A DNA stretch of 64,000 bases from Bacteroidota bacterium (GTDB lineage: Bacteria; Bacteroidota; Bacteroidia; Chitinophagales; Chitinophagaceae), in the NCBI GenBank assembly GCA_023422565.1, contig JAFAGR010000083.1, positions 39,866 through 103,865 of the forward strand. Direction: 5' to 3'. The translations under genes were made by a program, and so were the position numbers. The notes below the pieces were generated by a model. The model saw only the letters and a list, made by a program, of their open reading frames with translations, searched no databases and was not told the origin of the DNA. Below are positions 17,987 to 27,040 of the stretch, piece after piece (position 1 is the first letter of the stretch; every line of letters begins with the position of its first letter).

Positions 17987-18886
17987 CTAACTCCACAACT
18001 TTTCCGGATAAGCTTTCGAACTTATAAGTCCATCTAAACTTGCTTTAACTGAGGGTGCGTCTTCTTTATAGGTAACCCCAAACCAGTTTGCTGAAGTGGG
18101 TATCACTAAAACCTTTCCACCCGCTTCCTTTATAAAATGATCTGCCACGATCGGAATGAAAAACTCCGATTTGGGATTCGTACGGTTTGCCTCAAGAAAC
18201 TCTGCGAAAAGTTTACGCATCAGCGGAAAGATAGATGGATGGAAACACCAAAAGTTCATAGATACTTTTGAATTTCCGGATACTTCCGCCTTTCCTTCAC
18301 CATCCTCATAATAAACTTTTTCACCCTCAGGATAGATCTTTGTTCTCTCCGTTATTGAAACTAACTCCTGATTGCTATTTACTTCGCATACACCCCTGCT
18401 CACCGTACCGTGATCGCTCAACGTTTTATCAAGCTGATAACCAATTATAGCGGCAGTTTTTTCATTGCATTGCGTACGGAGAAATTTATCAGCCTGAACA
18501 AATGCATCCGCCCCGTAAAAATCATCGGCGTTAATTACAGCAAAAGGCTCATGGAGCGCATCCTGTGCGCATAGTACTGCATGAGCGGTTCCCCATGGCT
18601 TGGTGCGGCCTTCAGGTATTAAATTATCATGAACAAAACTTTCCAGCTCCTGGTAAACATATTCCACTCCAATTTTCCCATCAAGCTTTTCATTAAACGT
18701 TTTTTGGAACTGATTGGCAAAATCTTTTCTTATAATAAAGACAACTTTTCCAAACCCTGCACGTATCGCATCATAAATGGAATAATCCATTATCGTTTCG
18801 CCACCGGGGCCAAAGCCTTCTGTCTGCTTCATACTTCCATACCTGCTTGCCATACCTGCCGCGAGTATTACCAATGTTGGTTTCAT
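17987..18886 (-). CDS. NDP-sugar nucleotidyltransferase-like protein
   Basis: A 299-residue protein with an N-terminal nucleotide-binding motif (LVILAAGMASRYGSMKQ, residues about 4-20), followed by VINADDFYG, the Asp-containing metal/nucleotide-site motif of sugar-1-phosphate nucleotidyltransferases. I place the start at 18886. An upstream in-frame ATG at 19084 would add 66 residues that read antisense through the next gene and lack family similarity. The sugar is unknown. It is divergent from the PLP enzyme gene. Confidence 0.86.
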   Translation of the reverse strand: MKPTLVILAAGMASRYGSMKQTEGFGPGGETIMDYSIYDAIRAGFGKVVFIIRKDFANQFQKTFNEKLDGKIGVEYVYQELESFVHDNLIPEGRTKPWGTAHAVLCAQDALHEPFAVINADDFYGADAFVQADKFLRTQCNEKTAAIIGYQLDKTLSDHGTVSRGVCEVNSNQELVSITERTKIYPEGEKVYYEDGEGKAEVSGNSKVSMNFWCFHPSIFPLMRKLFAEFLEANRTNPKSEFFIPIVADHFIKEAGGKVLVIPTSANWFGVTYKEDAPSVKASLDGLISSKAYPEKLWS

Positions 18887-18950
18887 ATCCTTTATATTTA
18901 TGAAAAGAAATTTAAAAATTTGCGACTGCAAAAATAAGGAAGTCGAACCA

Positions 18951-19808
18951 ATGATGTTTTTCGGACAAGGAGGCGTGGAATGTGAAAAAATTGAAGATGA
19001 TGTTGTATTTGAAGCAGGCGTTGAACTATTTATAGCCAGGTTCGACGAGGTGCACCCTGTGGTTTCGGGAAACAAGATGTACAAACTCCACTATTTTCTG
19101 CAACAGGCAATTGAAGAGAACAAACCGATTGTAACTTTTGGAGGGCCGTATTCGAATCACCTTGCAGCCACCGCCCAGGCTTGCAAAATATTGAAAATTA
19201 CATGCACAGGAATAGTGAATGGTGAGCATCATTCCATTACGCATACCTTAAAACAATGTGAAGAGGAAGGGATGGAACTTAAATATGTTTCTCCGGGCAC
19301 ATACAGAAGATTAAAATCGGGGATTGAACACGAACTCTACCCCGGGGCTCTCGTGATTCCCGAAGGCGGCTATCATCCACTGGGCGCAAAGGGCGCCTCG
19401 CTGATGAGCGATGAAATTTCATCACTAACGGTAACGCATACCTGTGTTTCTGTAGGAACTGCAACAACGCTCGCCGGATTTCTCGCAAAGGAAGGCACAG
19501 AAATAATTGCCATCCCGGCCATAAAGAATATGACAGATATTCCCGAACGTCTTAAATATCTTGAAATAAACTATCAACCTGCAAGGTTGAAAATATGGGA
19601 TGAGTACCATTTTGGAGGATTTGCAAAGCTTACCCCGGAACTGGAAGAATTTATGAAAAATTTCAAACTAAAATATGAGATTGAACTTGACAGGGTGTAC
19701 ACTGCAAAAATGATTTTCGGAGTACTTGATAAGATCAGTAAAAAATATTTCCCCCGCGGAAGCAGGATAGTATGTGTACATAGCGGCGGGCTTCAGGGAA
19801 ATAAGTAA
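18951..19808 (+). CDS. PLP-dependent ACC deaminase / D-cysteine desulfhydrase family enzyme
   Basis: Fold-type II PLP enzyme. The PLP-binding lysine lies in the VSGNKMYKLHY motif, and GGPYSNHLAATA is the substrate/PLP loop. Later, SVGTATTLAGF binds the cofactor phosphate. The protein is 285 residues from the ATG at 18951. An alternative ATG at 18900 adds 17 residues but starts only 13 bp from the divergent nucleotidyltransferase start, leaving no promoter room. Members deaminate 1-aminocyclopropane-1-carboxylate or break down D-cysteine; the sequence alone does not decide, and in non-plant-associated bacteria the D-cysteine role is more likely. Confidence 0.85.
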   Translation: MMFFGQGGVECEKIEDDVVFEAGVELFIARFDEVHPVVSGNKMYKLHYFLQQAIEENKPIVTFGGPYSNHLAATAQACKILKITCTGIVNGEHHSITHTLKQCEEEGMELKYVSPGTYRRLKSGIEHELYPGALVIPEGGYHPLGAKGASLMSDEISSLTVTHTCVSVGTATTLAGFLAKEGTEIIAIPAIKNMTDIPERLKYLEINYQPARLKIWDEYHFGGFAKLTPELEEFMKNFKLKYEIELDRVYTAKMIFGVLDKISKKYFPRGSRIVCVHSGGLQGNK

Positions 19809-19903
19809 AAAATAGAATAAATAATTCTGGAATGATGTTGGAACGAAGAATACCATGAACCAAAAATGAAACCGGAAACCAGGAACTACGAACCGGTATT
19901 CAG

Positions 19904-19911
19904 TATCTTTG
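19904..19911 (+). promoter_or_regulatory. Candidate -7 promoter box for the exported protein at 19927
   Basis: TATCTTTG matches TAnnTTTG and ends 15 nt before the ATG at 19927. I see no good TTG at the -33 distance, so support is partial. The 118-bp gap upstream (19809-19926) holds nothing else evident. Confidence 0.45.
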
Positions 19912-19926
19912 TTGTTGAATTGAACT

Positions 19927-20691
19927 ATGAAAAAACTAACTCTTCTATCCCTTTTCTTTTGCCCGATCATAGTTTTTTCGCAAGATACATTGCCCAATTT
20001 CTGGGTGGTGAATTCGGGAGGTAACATAATTGTAAGCTGGAAGAACAATTATAAGCTCCCTATCGCCACACTTAATATTCAGCGTTCGTTTGACAGTTTA
20101 AAAAATTATACAACCATTGGTTCCGTACTTACGCCCGGGAGCGTTGAAAACGGTTTCACAGATAACAATCCTCCTTACAATAAAATGTACTACCGCATTT
20201 TTATTGGATTCGAGGGCGGAACATATGTGATTACAGAGGCGCGAAGGCCTGTAAAACTTGCTCCTGTAGCAACCTCAAAGGAAGATTCTGCAACGCTCAC
20301 GTTAAAGCGTTTTCAATGGCAGGCCGACCCCCTTCTTGATTCTCTTGCCGTAAAACCCGGCGCGGTGATCCTTCCCGGCAAAAATGAAATCAGTTATCCG
20401 AGCAAGCGGATTTTCACAAACAATAGCCAGATGGTGGTGATCCATTTACCGGATGCAATGATAAAAAATTACAGGGCTCTTTTCTTTGATGATAAGGGCA
20501 AAAAAATAATTGAGCTTACGCGCTTAAAGGAAGAATTTCTGATTCTTGAAAAAGTCTACTTCATGAAACCGGGATGGTTCACATTTGAACTGTATGAAAA
20601 TGGCGAGCTGGTTGAAAAAAATAAGTTGCAGATTTTAAAAGATAAGAAAACAACGAATGGTGATCCGCGCGGGCGGAGCGGAAACCGGTGA
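19927..20691 (+). CDS. Exported protein of unknown function with fibronectin-like N-terminal region
   Basis: A 254-residue protein with a signal peptide (about residues 1-18, ending VFSQ). Residues about 24-95 (SWKNNYKLP, then IQRSF and YYRIF) have the strand pattern of a fibronectin type III-like domain. The rest is beta-rich without a recognised family, and the C-terminus is basic and polar. The TGA stop abuts the lipB stop exactly. I do not recognise a function; a periplasmic or envelope location is inferred from the signal peptide. Confidence 0.75.
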   Translation: MKKLTLLSLFFCPIIVFSQDTLPNFWVVNSGGNIIVSWKNNYKLPIATLNIQRSFDSLKNYTTIGSVLTPGSVENGFTDNNPPYNKMYYRIFIGFEGGTYVITEARRPVKLAPVATSKEDSATLTLKRFQWQADPLLDSLAVKPGAVILPGKNEISYPSKRIFTNNSQMVVIHLPDAMIKNYRALFFDDKGKKIIELTRLKEEFLILEKVYFMKPGWFTFELYENGELVEKNKLQILKDKKTTNGDPRGRSGNR

Positions 20692-21402
20692 TCAGATCAG
20701 CCTCACTTCATACACGCGCTCAAAATTTCTTTTTACGCTGTTCTTCACTTCATTAATGTCAACTTTTCTTCCTAACTCCTTCTCTATTGAAGTTACCTGT
20801 TTATTTACGATACCGCATGGAATGATGTGATTGAAGTAAGAGAGGTCAGTATTCACGTTAAGAGCAAAGCCATGCATTGTCACCCAGCGGCTGCATCTCA
20901 CGCCGATCGCACATATCTTTCTTTCTTTTCCTTTTACATCCGGTTCTATCCAAACGCCGGTTTCACCTGCACTGCGCCTGCCCTCAATGCCAAATTCAGC
21001 GAGCGTTAGGATGATCACTTCTTCCATATTCCTCAAATAAAGACCTATGTCTGTCTTGAATTTTTCAAGATCAAGTATGGGATAGCCTACGATCTGATGA
21101 AGGCCGTGAAAAGTAATATCGCCTCCCCTGTTGGTATGCTGGAAGGAAATTCCTTTCTCAGTTAACTCAGTTTCGGAAAGAAGCACATTGGAAATGTCGC
21201 CGGACTTTCCCAGCGTATACACCGGCGGATGTTCACATAAAAGAAAATAATGTTCTGTAGCGAGCTCTTTCGGATCGTATTCGGGGTCTGCCTTTCGCGC
21301 AGTAGATTTAAGTTCCACATTCCGCTGCAATAAATTCTCCTGATAATCCCAGGCCTCCTTGTACTCAATCAAACCAAGGTCTTTAAAATTCACCACCTCC
21401 AT
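20692..21402 (-). CDS. lipB: Octanoyl-[acyl-carrier-protein]:protein N-octanoyltransferase
   Basis: Moves an octanoyl group from acyl carrier protein to lipoyl domains, the first step of lipoate attachment, so it supports 2-oxoacid dehydrogenases and the glycine cleavage system. The 236-residue protein contains NRGGDITFHG, the Lys of KICAIGVR, and the catalytic Cys in IIPCGI. The start at 21402 (MEVVNFKDLG) fits the family; an in-frame ATG 24 nt upstream is less likely. A minus-strand TAAGTTTG at 21424-21431 is a possible -7 box, without a clear -33 element. Confidence 0.93.
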   Translation of the reverse strand: MEVVNFKDLGLIEYKEAWDYQENLLQRNVELKSTARKADPEYDPKELATEHYFLLCEHPPVYTLGKSGDISNVLLSETELTEKGISFQHTNRGGDITFHGLHQIVGYPILDLEKFKTDIGLYLRNMEEVIILTLAEFGIEGRRSAGETGVWIEPDVKGKERKICAIGVRCSRWVTMHGFALNVNTDLSYFNHIIPCGIVNKQVTSIEKELGRKVDINEVKNSVKRNFERVYEVRLI

Positions 21403-21450
21403 AACCCTCAATGTTTTAATTTGCAAACTTAACCCGCTTTTAATTACGCC

Positions 21451-22503
21451 ATGGCCGAAAAAGATTTTGATGATGAATTGCCGGAATCGGACACGCTTTA
21501 TGAGAAGCTGGCGATAACCATTGATCGGGGACAGGAACCACTGCGCATAGATAAATTTCTCATGCAGCGCATTGAAGGCGCAACCCGTAATAAGATTCAG
21601 CAGTCGGTTGACAATGAGCTTGTACTGGTGAATGAAAAGCCGGTGAAAAATAATTATAAAGTGAAGGCCGGTGATAAGATCGTGATCTTCGCCACTACTG
21701 CGCCCGAAACCTCAGACATACTTCCTCAAAATATTCCGCTGGATATTTTATATGAAGATGATGATATCCTCATCATAAATAAGCCGGTGGGCATGGTGGT
21801 GCATCCGGGAAGCGGAAACCCCGATGGAACCCTGGTGAATGCAGTTGCCTGGCATCTAAGGCAAACAATGCCTGACCTTGATGAATCAGAACTTCCGCGT
21901 TACGGACTGGTTCACAGGATAGATAAAAATACAAGTGGTTTATTGGTGATGGCAAAGTCGCAAAAAGCAATGAGCGATCTGGCAAAGCAGTTTTTTAATC
22001 ACACGGTACACCGCCGCTATTCAGCCCTTGTATGGGGCGACTTTGAGGAAGAAACAGGAACCGTTGTTGCTCACGTGGGCCGGCATCAGCGTTTTAGAAA
22101 ATTGTTTACTACTTATCCTGAAGGAGAACATGGCAAGGATGCGATCACAAATTATCGCGTATTGGAAAGATTTAACTATGTGACCCTCGTAGAATGCCGG
22201 CTTGAAACAGGACGAACACATCAAATTCGCGTTCACATGCAATCTATTGGACATCCCCTGTTCAATGATGATTTCTATGGCGGCGACAAAATTGTGAAAG
22301 GAACCGTGTATACAAAATACAAGCAATTTGTTGATAATTGTTTCGCAATTTGCCCAAGGCAGGCATTACATGCGGGTGAATTGGGCTTTATTCATCCCGT
22401 AACCAGAAAGGAAATGTTGTTTAAAGCACCGTTGCCTGAAGACATGGCATCAGTAATTGAAAAATGGCGCAACTACAGCAAAACAAGAGCAGGTAATGAA
22501 TGA
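21451..22503 (+). CDS. RluA-family 23S rRNA pseudouridine synthase (RluD-like)
   Basis: Isomerises specific uridines in large-subunit rRNA. The 350-residue protein has an N-terminal S4 RNA-binding domain (about residues 24-85, IDKFLMQRIEGATRNKIQ) and a catalytic domain with the Asp in HRIDKNTSGLLV (about residues 154-165). The length and the S4 domain favour the RluD-type. It is divergent from lipB, and its stop touches the stop of the convergent membrane protein. Confidence 0.92.
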   Translation: MAEKDFDDELPESDTLYEKLAITIDRGQEPLRIDKFLMQRIEGATRNKIQQSVDNELVLVNEKPVKNNYKVKAGDKIVIFATTAPETSDILPQNIPLDILYEDDDILIINKPVGMVVHPGSGNPDGTLVNAVAWHLRQTMPDLDESELPRYGLVHRIDKNTSGLLVMAKSQKAMSDLAKQFFNHTVHRRYSALVWGDFEEETGTVVAHVGRHQRFRKLFTTYPEGEHGKDAITNYRVLERFNYVTLVECRLETGRTHQIRVHMQSIGHPLFNDDFYGGDKIVKGTVYTKYKQFVDNCFAICPRQALHAGELGFIHPVTRKEMLFKAPLPEDMASVIEKWRNYSKTRAGNE

Positions 22504-22905
22504 TCAGATTTTTTCTTTCTTCTCTTCCAGTTCCTCTTCCATGATCACGGCCTCAATCCTGTCCTTCTTCATACCCGTCCGTACCCATCCGAACAAACTC
22601 ATGTAAATGTTGGCAACCCATACCAGCGAGAAGCCGCCTATCAAATAACCCAGCCATCCTGAGTACAACAATTGGTATTTTGTGAGCGCCAGAAAAATAA
22701 TTGTGATGTAATGGCTGAAACAATACTCGCACGTAAAGAGATAAAAGAATTTCCGTTGAAGCAGGGTTTTACATGTTTTAGACTTTTTCACGCAAAATTC
22801 CCTTGGCTCCCTGAATACTTCTTCATGGGTGACCGTCCATGAAATACAGGCGATCGGTATCGCAAGGATAAACAATTGTATGATCGGAGAAAACATATTC
22901 AACAA
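22504..22905 (-). CDS. Small membrane protein with a four-cysteine motif
   Basis: A 133-residue protein with two or three predicted membrane segments (about residues 5-23, 65-78, 82-103) and a charged, Glu/Lys-rich C-terminal tail. Between the first two lie Cys38, Cys45, and a Cys59-x-x-Cys62 pair next to His65, which could bind metal or form disulfides. The layout (FREPREFC before the first loop, CEYC before a membrane helix) resembles DUF1360-type membrane proteins, but I am not certain. Function unknown. Confidence 0.7.
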   Translation of the reverse strand: MLNMFSPIIQLFILAIPIACISWTVTHEEVFREPREFCVKKSKTCKTLLQRKFFYLFTCEYCFSHYITIIFLALTKYQLLYSGWLGYLIGGFSLVWVANIYMSLFGWVRTGMKKDRIEAVIMEEELEEKKEKI

Positions 22906-22972
22906 CTTAATTAATACTGATTATACGGCCCTTTAAATTGCATTTGATTACTTTTAAAAAAACAAAACAAAT

Positions 22973-25069
22973 ATGGCCATGAAATTTCCCGTTTCACGTT
23001 ATGCCTTGGCGGGCATTGCCGCTGCACTGGTTTCCATGAATGCATGCAATAACAATACCGCTATTAACAGCGACACCGTTGCTGTGGATACAGCCGTGAA
23101 CACTTCTATTGACAGTTTTCAGGTAAAAGCTGAAGCCTTTGCTGACCTGCAGATACTCCGATACCAGGTTCCGGGTTTTAATGAACTCACCTTGCAACAA
23201 AAACAGCTTGCTTATTATTTGTATGAAGCGGCACACAGCGGGCGGGATATTATCTACGACCAGCACAGTAAATACGGCATCCTTTTGCGGAAAACCATAG
23301 AAGCTATCTACGGAACTTACAGCGGCGACAAAACCACTGATGACTGGAACAAGTTTAAAGAGTACTGCGGGAGGGTTTGGTTTAGTAATGGAAATCACCA
23401 TCACTACGGAAATGAAAAATTCATTCCCGGCTGCTCATTTGAATATTTTTCTGCGCTGGTGAGTGGATCAGACAGCAGCCAGCTTCCTAAAAACGCCGGC
23501 GAATCTGTACGGGACTTTATCACGAGGATTAAACCGCTTTTTTACGATCTTTCTTTCGAGCCAAAGTTGATCAACCTCGCTCCTAACATTGATAATGTGA
23601 AGGCGTCTTCAGTGAACTTTTATGAAAATGTTACTCAAAAGGAAGTGGAAGCTTTTTATGCCAAATTTCCGAAGGAAGGAAATGTACCATCATGGGGTTT
23701 GAACAGTAAACTCATTAAAGAGAACGGTGTAGTTTCTGAAAAAGTTTGGAAGGTTGGAGGAATGTATTCCGCTGCAATTGAAAAAATTGTGGGCTGGCTC
23801 GAAAAAGCCTCAGGAGTTGCTGAGAATGCCCAACAGAAAAAGGCTTTAGACCTCCTCGTTCAATATTACCGCAGCGGAGACCTGAAAACCTTTGATGATT
23901 ACAGCATCGCATGGGCAGAAGACGTGAACAGCAGAATTGATGTGGTGAACGGCTTTATTGAAGTGTACCTGGATCCCCTGGGCAAGAAAGGAAGTTTTGA
24001 AAGTGTGGCTTCGATTAAAGATATGGAAGCGACTAAGAGAATTGAAGCTATAGCCAGGGAAGCTCAATGGTTTGAAGATAACTCTCCATTAATGCCGGAG
24101 CACAAGAAAAAAGAAGTGAAGGGCATCACAGCAAAATCCATCACTGTATTTGCTGAAAGTGGAGATGCAGCTCCTGCTACACCGATCGGAATCAACCTTC
24201 CAAATGCAGACTGGATCAGGAAAAATCACGGCTCAAAATCGGTATCACTTTCAAATATTATTCACGCTTACAACCAGGCCGATGCAAACAGCGGTGTGCT
24301 TGACGAATTTGGGGCAAACGATTCTGTGAAAGCGCGGATCAAAAAATACGGCAATCTTGCGAGCGACCTCCATACCGATATGCACGAATGCATTGGGCAT
24401 GCAAGCGGTCAAATAAATGAAGGTGTAGCCACAACAGACATCACTTTAAAAAACTATGCATCCACATTGGAAGAGGCACGCGCAGATCTTGTCGCCCTCT
24501 ATTACATTACTGACCAGAAATTGGTTGATATAGGGGTGATGCCTTCCATTGAAGTGGGCAAGGCGGAATACGATGGCTACCTGATGAATGGATTAATGAC
24601 TCAACTTACGAGGATCAAACCGGGAGACAATCTCGAGCAAGCGCATATGCGTAACCGTCAGTTGAATGCAAGATGGGTTTATGAAAAAGGGAAGAAAGAC
24701 AATGTGGTAGAATTTATAAAGAGAGACGGAAAAACGTATGTACAGGTAAATGACTACGTGAAGTTACGCGAACTTTTCGGGCAGTTGCTTCGGGAAATTC
24801 AACGTATCAAATCTGAGGGCGATTTCAATGCCGGCAAGGCTCTGGTGGAAACATACGGTGTAAAAGTTGACAAGGAATTACACAAAGAGATACTGGAACG
24901 CTATACAAAACTAAATGTGAAGCCATATAAAGGGTTCATTCAGCCAAAACTTGTTCCTGTGATGGATGGTGATAAGATTACTGATGTGAAAGTTGAATAT
25001 CCTTCAAGCTTTTATGATCAGATGATGGAATTCGGAAAGAAGTACAGCTTCCTTCCGGTAAATAATTGA
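22973..25069 (+). CDS. DPP III-like (M49) zinc metallopeptidase lipoprotein
   Basis: A 698-residue peptidase of the dipeptidyl-peptidase III family, which cuts dipeptides from peptide N-termini. The zinc motif HECIGH is at residues 471-476, and the second motif EEARAD at 500-505 supplies the third zinc ligand. The N-terminus is a lipoprotein signal (lipobox MNAC, Cys25), placing it on an outer or periplasmic membrane face, unlike cytosolic eukaryotic DPP III. A second in-frame ATG lies two codons downstream. A strong terminator follows inside the opposing gene. Confidence 0.9.
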   Translation: MAMKFPVSRYALAGIAAALVSMNACNNNTAINSDTVAVDTAVNTSIDSFQVKAEAFADLQILRYQVPGFNELTLQQKQLAYYLYEAAHSGRDIIYDQHSKYGILLRKTIEAIYGTYSGDKTTDDWNKFKEYCGRVWFSNGNHHHYGNEKFIPGCSFEYFSALVSGSDSSQLPKNAGESVRDFITRIKPLFYDLSFEPKLINLAPNIDNVKASSVNFYENVTQKEVEAFYAKFPKEGNVPSWGLNSKLIKENGVVSEKVWKVGGMYSAAIEKIVGWLEKASGVAENAQQKKALDLLVQYYRSGDLKTFDDYSIAWAEDVNSRIDVVNGFIEVYLDPLGKKGSFESVASIKDMEATKRIEAIAREAQWFEDNSPLMPEHKKKEVKGITAKSITVFAESGDAAPATPIGINLPNADWIRKNHGSKSVSLSNIIHAYNQADANSGVLDEFGANDSVKARIKKYGNLASDLHTDMHECIGHASGQINEGVATTDITLKNYASTLEEARADLVALYYITDQKLVDIGVMPSIEVGKAEYDGYLMNGLMTQLTRIKPGDNLEQAHMRNRQLNARWVYEKGKKDNVVEFIKRDGKTYVQVNDYVKLRELFGQLLREIQRIKSEGDFNAGKALVETYGVKVDKELHKEILERYTKLNVKPYKGFIQPKLVPVMDGDKITDVKVEYPSSFYDQMMEFGKKYSFLPVNN

Positions 25070-25076
25070 TCAACTC

Positions 25077-25991
25077 TTAATTGAACTCTGAGAGCGTGGC
25101 GGTAAAAACTCCACGCTCTCTTTTTTTACCTATCACCTTCCAGTTTCCCATGTACCTTATCAGCGCGGGAACGGTGAGCCCGTTAAAACTTTGCATCTTC
25201 ACTTCCATTTGTACATTAAAATCATAAACACCCGCATCGTAGCTCAAAGAATAATTGCGGCCCACAATATCAAAGGTGCGATCATCAAACCAGGTGGTCA
25301 TTTCGTCTATAACCACCTTTCCCCGCTTCCCTTGTTTTGCCTGTTGATGGAATACATAACATTGCACCCCGTTAAATTCTTCATAGCTGATTTTCATATC
25401 GTAGTCATCAGCCATCCGGTCACTATAGATCTCAGTTTTATTACTCATGAAGGGAAGCCCTCCAATCCGCGAACCCGGATCGAAGAACAGCATCTTCAGC
25501 TGCTCTTTTCTTTTCTCCAATCCCGATTTGTTTCGTAAGGAAAAACTTCTGTCTCCCACAACGTTGGTTTCATTGCAAACCTTCCCTTGGGTAAAAAAAA
25601 GTGAGGCGTACATTTGGGCTGTGTAATAATTAAATTGTCCGGCCCTGTTATACATATCACCGGTCACTTCCTGTGAAAGCACCTGCATGGTCCGGCAATT
25701 ATCAGCTCTTAGCTGCCTGGTCGTGCTTTTCAACGAAGCCCTAAGTTCATCCCTCCTGTTGAGCATCCTGATATCGTTGATCGCCGTAAAACCGAGTATT
25801 CTTAAATTGCGGAAGGCTTTATAAAAACTCGTATCATCTTTCACCCTTTGAATAAATGCGGGAACGTCAAGCTGTCTTCCTACAATAACCTCCGAAAGTG
25901 TTATAACATTTGCCCCTACAACTACTGTGTCAGATTGTGCATGAACATAAAATGATCGCGCCAATATCGTAAGCAGAAATAACCATTTCAT
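25077..25991 (-). CDS. Exported protein of unknown function
   Basis: A 304-residue protein with a signal peptide (about residues 1-18, ending VHAQ). The mature part has the SLR/Asp-rich, beta-strand pattern seen in lipoprotein-carrier-like or CarboxypepD_reg-like exported Bacteroidota proteins (ISYEEFNGVQCYVF, then WFDDRTFDIVGRNY), but no family is certain. It is the last gene of the minus-strand run that starts at pyrG. The 3' end of its coding sequence contains a terminator that serves the opposite-strand peptidase. Confidence 0.75.
   Translation of the reverse strand: MKWLFLLTILARSFYVHAQSDTVVVGANVITLSEVIVGRQLDVPAFIQRVKDDTSFYKAFRNLRILGFTAINDIRMLNRRDELRASLKSTTRQLRADNCRTMQVLSQEVTGDMYNRAGQFNYYTAQMYASLFFTQGKVCNETNVVGDRSFSLRNKSGLEKRKEQLKMLFFDPGSRIGGLPFMSNKTEIYSDRMADDYDMKISYEEFNGVQCYVFHQQAKQGKRGKVVIDEMTTWFDDRTFDIVGRNYSLSYDAGVYDFNVQMEVKMQSFNGLTVPALIRYMGNWKVIGKKRERGVFTATLSEFN
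25090..25127 (+). terminator. Intrinsic terminator for the DPP III-like gene, inside the opposing CDS
   Basis: A 10-bp perfect inverted repeat (GAGAGCGTGG and CCACGCTCTC, 11-nt loop) followed by seven T's, starting 20 nt after the plus-strand stop. It lies wholly within the last codons of the gene on the minus strand, so one sequence both terminates transcription and encodes protein on the other strand. Confidence 0.85.
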
Positions 25992-26024
25992 TACAACAAA
26001 AAATTAAGACCAAAATGCGAAAGG

Positions 26025-26603
26025 TTATTTGGGAAAAGACATCCGGTAATCTGTTTTAACCTTCCCTTTGGTGATATCATCAAGTTTCCGGCGCATGAGG
26101 GTTCTTTTAAGAGGCTTAACATAATCGATAAACAGCTTCCCTTCAATATGGTCGTATTCATGTAATATAACTCTCGCCGTCAATCCATTAAAAGTGCGGA
26201 TATGTTCCACAAAATTTTCATCGTAGTAAGAAAGCCTTACAGATTCTTTTCGCATTATATCTTCCCGTACTTTAGGGATACTCAGGCAGCCCTCATTGTA
26301 ACTCCATTCATCGCCCTCAAGCTCCATGATTTTAGCATTGATGAAAACACCCTTGAAGCCCGGCGCGTCAGGATAATCGTCCTTTTCATCGTCTTCCTGG
26401 TTTTCAAAAATTTGCATGCTGTCAACTACAAAAAGCCGGATGGGCCTGTTTACCTGAGGTGCCGCGAGGCCTACACCATTGCTGTTATACATGGTTTCCC
26501 ACATATCGGCAATAAATTTCTCCAGGTCAGGATAGTTCTCGGGAATGTTTTCACACACCTTTCTTAACACCGCCGAACCATAGGCAACTATTGGAAGTAT
26601 CAT
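26025..26603 (-). CDS. def: Peptide deformylase
   Basis: Removes the formyl group from the N-terminal methionine of new proteins. All three family motifs are present: GVGLAAPQV (about residues 44-52), EGCLSIP (about 104-110) with the metal-ligand Cys, and HEYDHIEG (about 147-154) with the two His ligands. The 192-residue length is normal. It follows ruvX by 17 bp. TATATTTG at 26608-26615 (minus) could be a -7 box, but it would leave almost no leader and has no clear -33 element. Confidence 0.95.
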   Translation of the reverse strand: MILPIVAYGSAVLRKVCENIPENYPDLEKFIADMWETMYNSNGVGLAAPQVNRPIRLFVVDSMQIFENQEDDEKDDYPDAPGFKGVFINAKIMELEGDEWSYNEGCLSIPKVREDIMRKESVRLSYYDENFVEHIRTFNGLTARVILHEYDHIEGKLFIDYVKPLKRTLMRRKLDDITKGKVKTDYRMSFPK

Positions 26604-26620
26604 TCTGCAAATATACTAAG

Positions 26621-27037
26621 TCATGAATTTTTCGCCTGAAGGTATTCCTGCAACATCATTGTTGCGGCAATTTCATCAACAAGGCCCTTATTTCTCCTAT
26701 CCTTTTTTTTAAGCCCCATTTCAAGCATGGCCTGCTTTGCCATTTTAGACGTAAGGCGCTCGTCAAGCATTTCCACCGGAACAGCAGGAAAATTTTTGTT
26801 GATCAATTTTACGGCTTCCTCTACAAGGGGGGTCGCATGGGTAGCAGTGCCATCAAGATTTGCAGGCATGCCGATTAATATCTTTTCAACCTGTTCGGTT
26901 AAGATGTATTTTTTCAGGAAGGAGATGAGATCTTTTGCTTCAATAGTATTCAATCCTGTCGCGATTATTTGCAAAGGGTCTGTAACGGCAACGCCTGTAC
27001 GCTTTCCGCCGATATCTAAACAAAGAATGCGTGCCAC
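26621..27037 (-). CDS. ruvX: Putative Holliday junction resolvase / pre-16S rRNA nuclease
   Basis: A 138-residue YqgF-fold RNase H-like nuclease. It shows the N-terminal catalytic Asp motif (LCLDIGGKRTGVAV, residues about 5-18), IGMPANLDG (about residues 57-65), and the late LVDEIAATMML helix with the last acidic residue. The family processes the 16S rRNA 5' end and has been proposed as a resolvase. It lies three bases from the transglutaminase-like gene. Confidence 0.93.
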   Translation of the reverse strand: MARILCLDIGGKRTGVAVTDPLQIIATGLNTIEAKDLISFLKKYILTEQVEKILIGMPANLDGTATHATPLVEEAVKLINKNFPAVPVEMLDERLTSKMAKQAMLEMGLKKKDRRNKGLVDEIAATMMLQEYLQAKNS

Positions 27038-27040
27038 CGG

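Noticed and set aside
17987..19084. Longer nucleotidyltransferase start at 19084
   Set aside because: The extra 66 residues run antisense through the PLP enzyme gene and lack the family pattern, which begins at residue 67.
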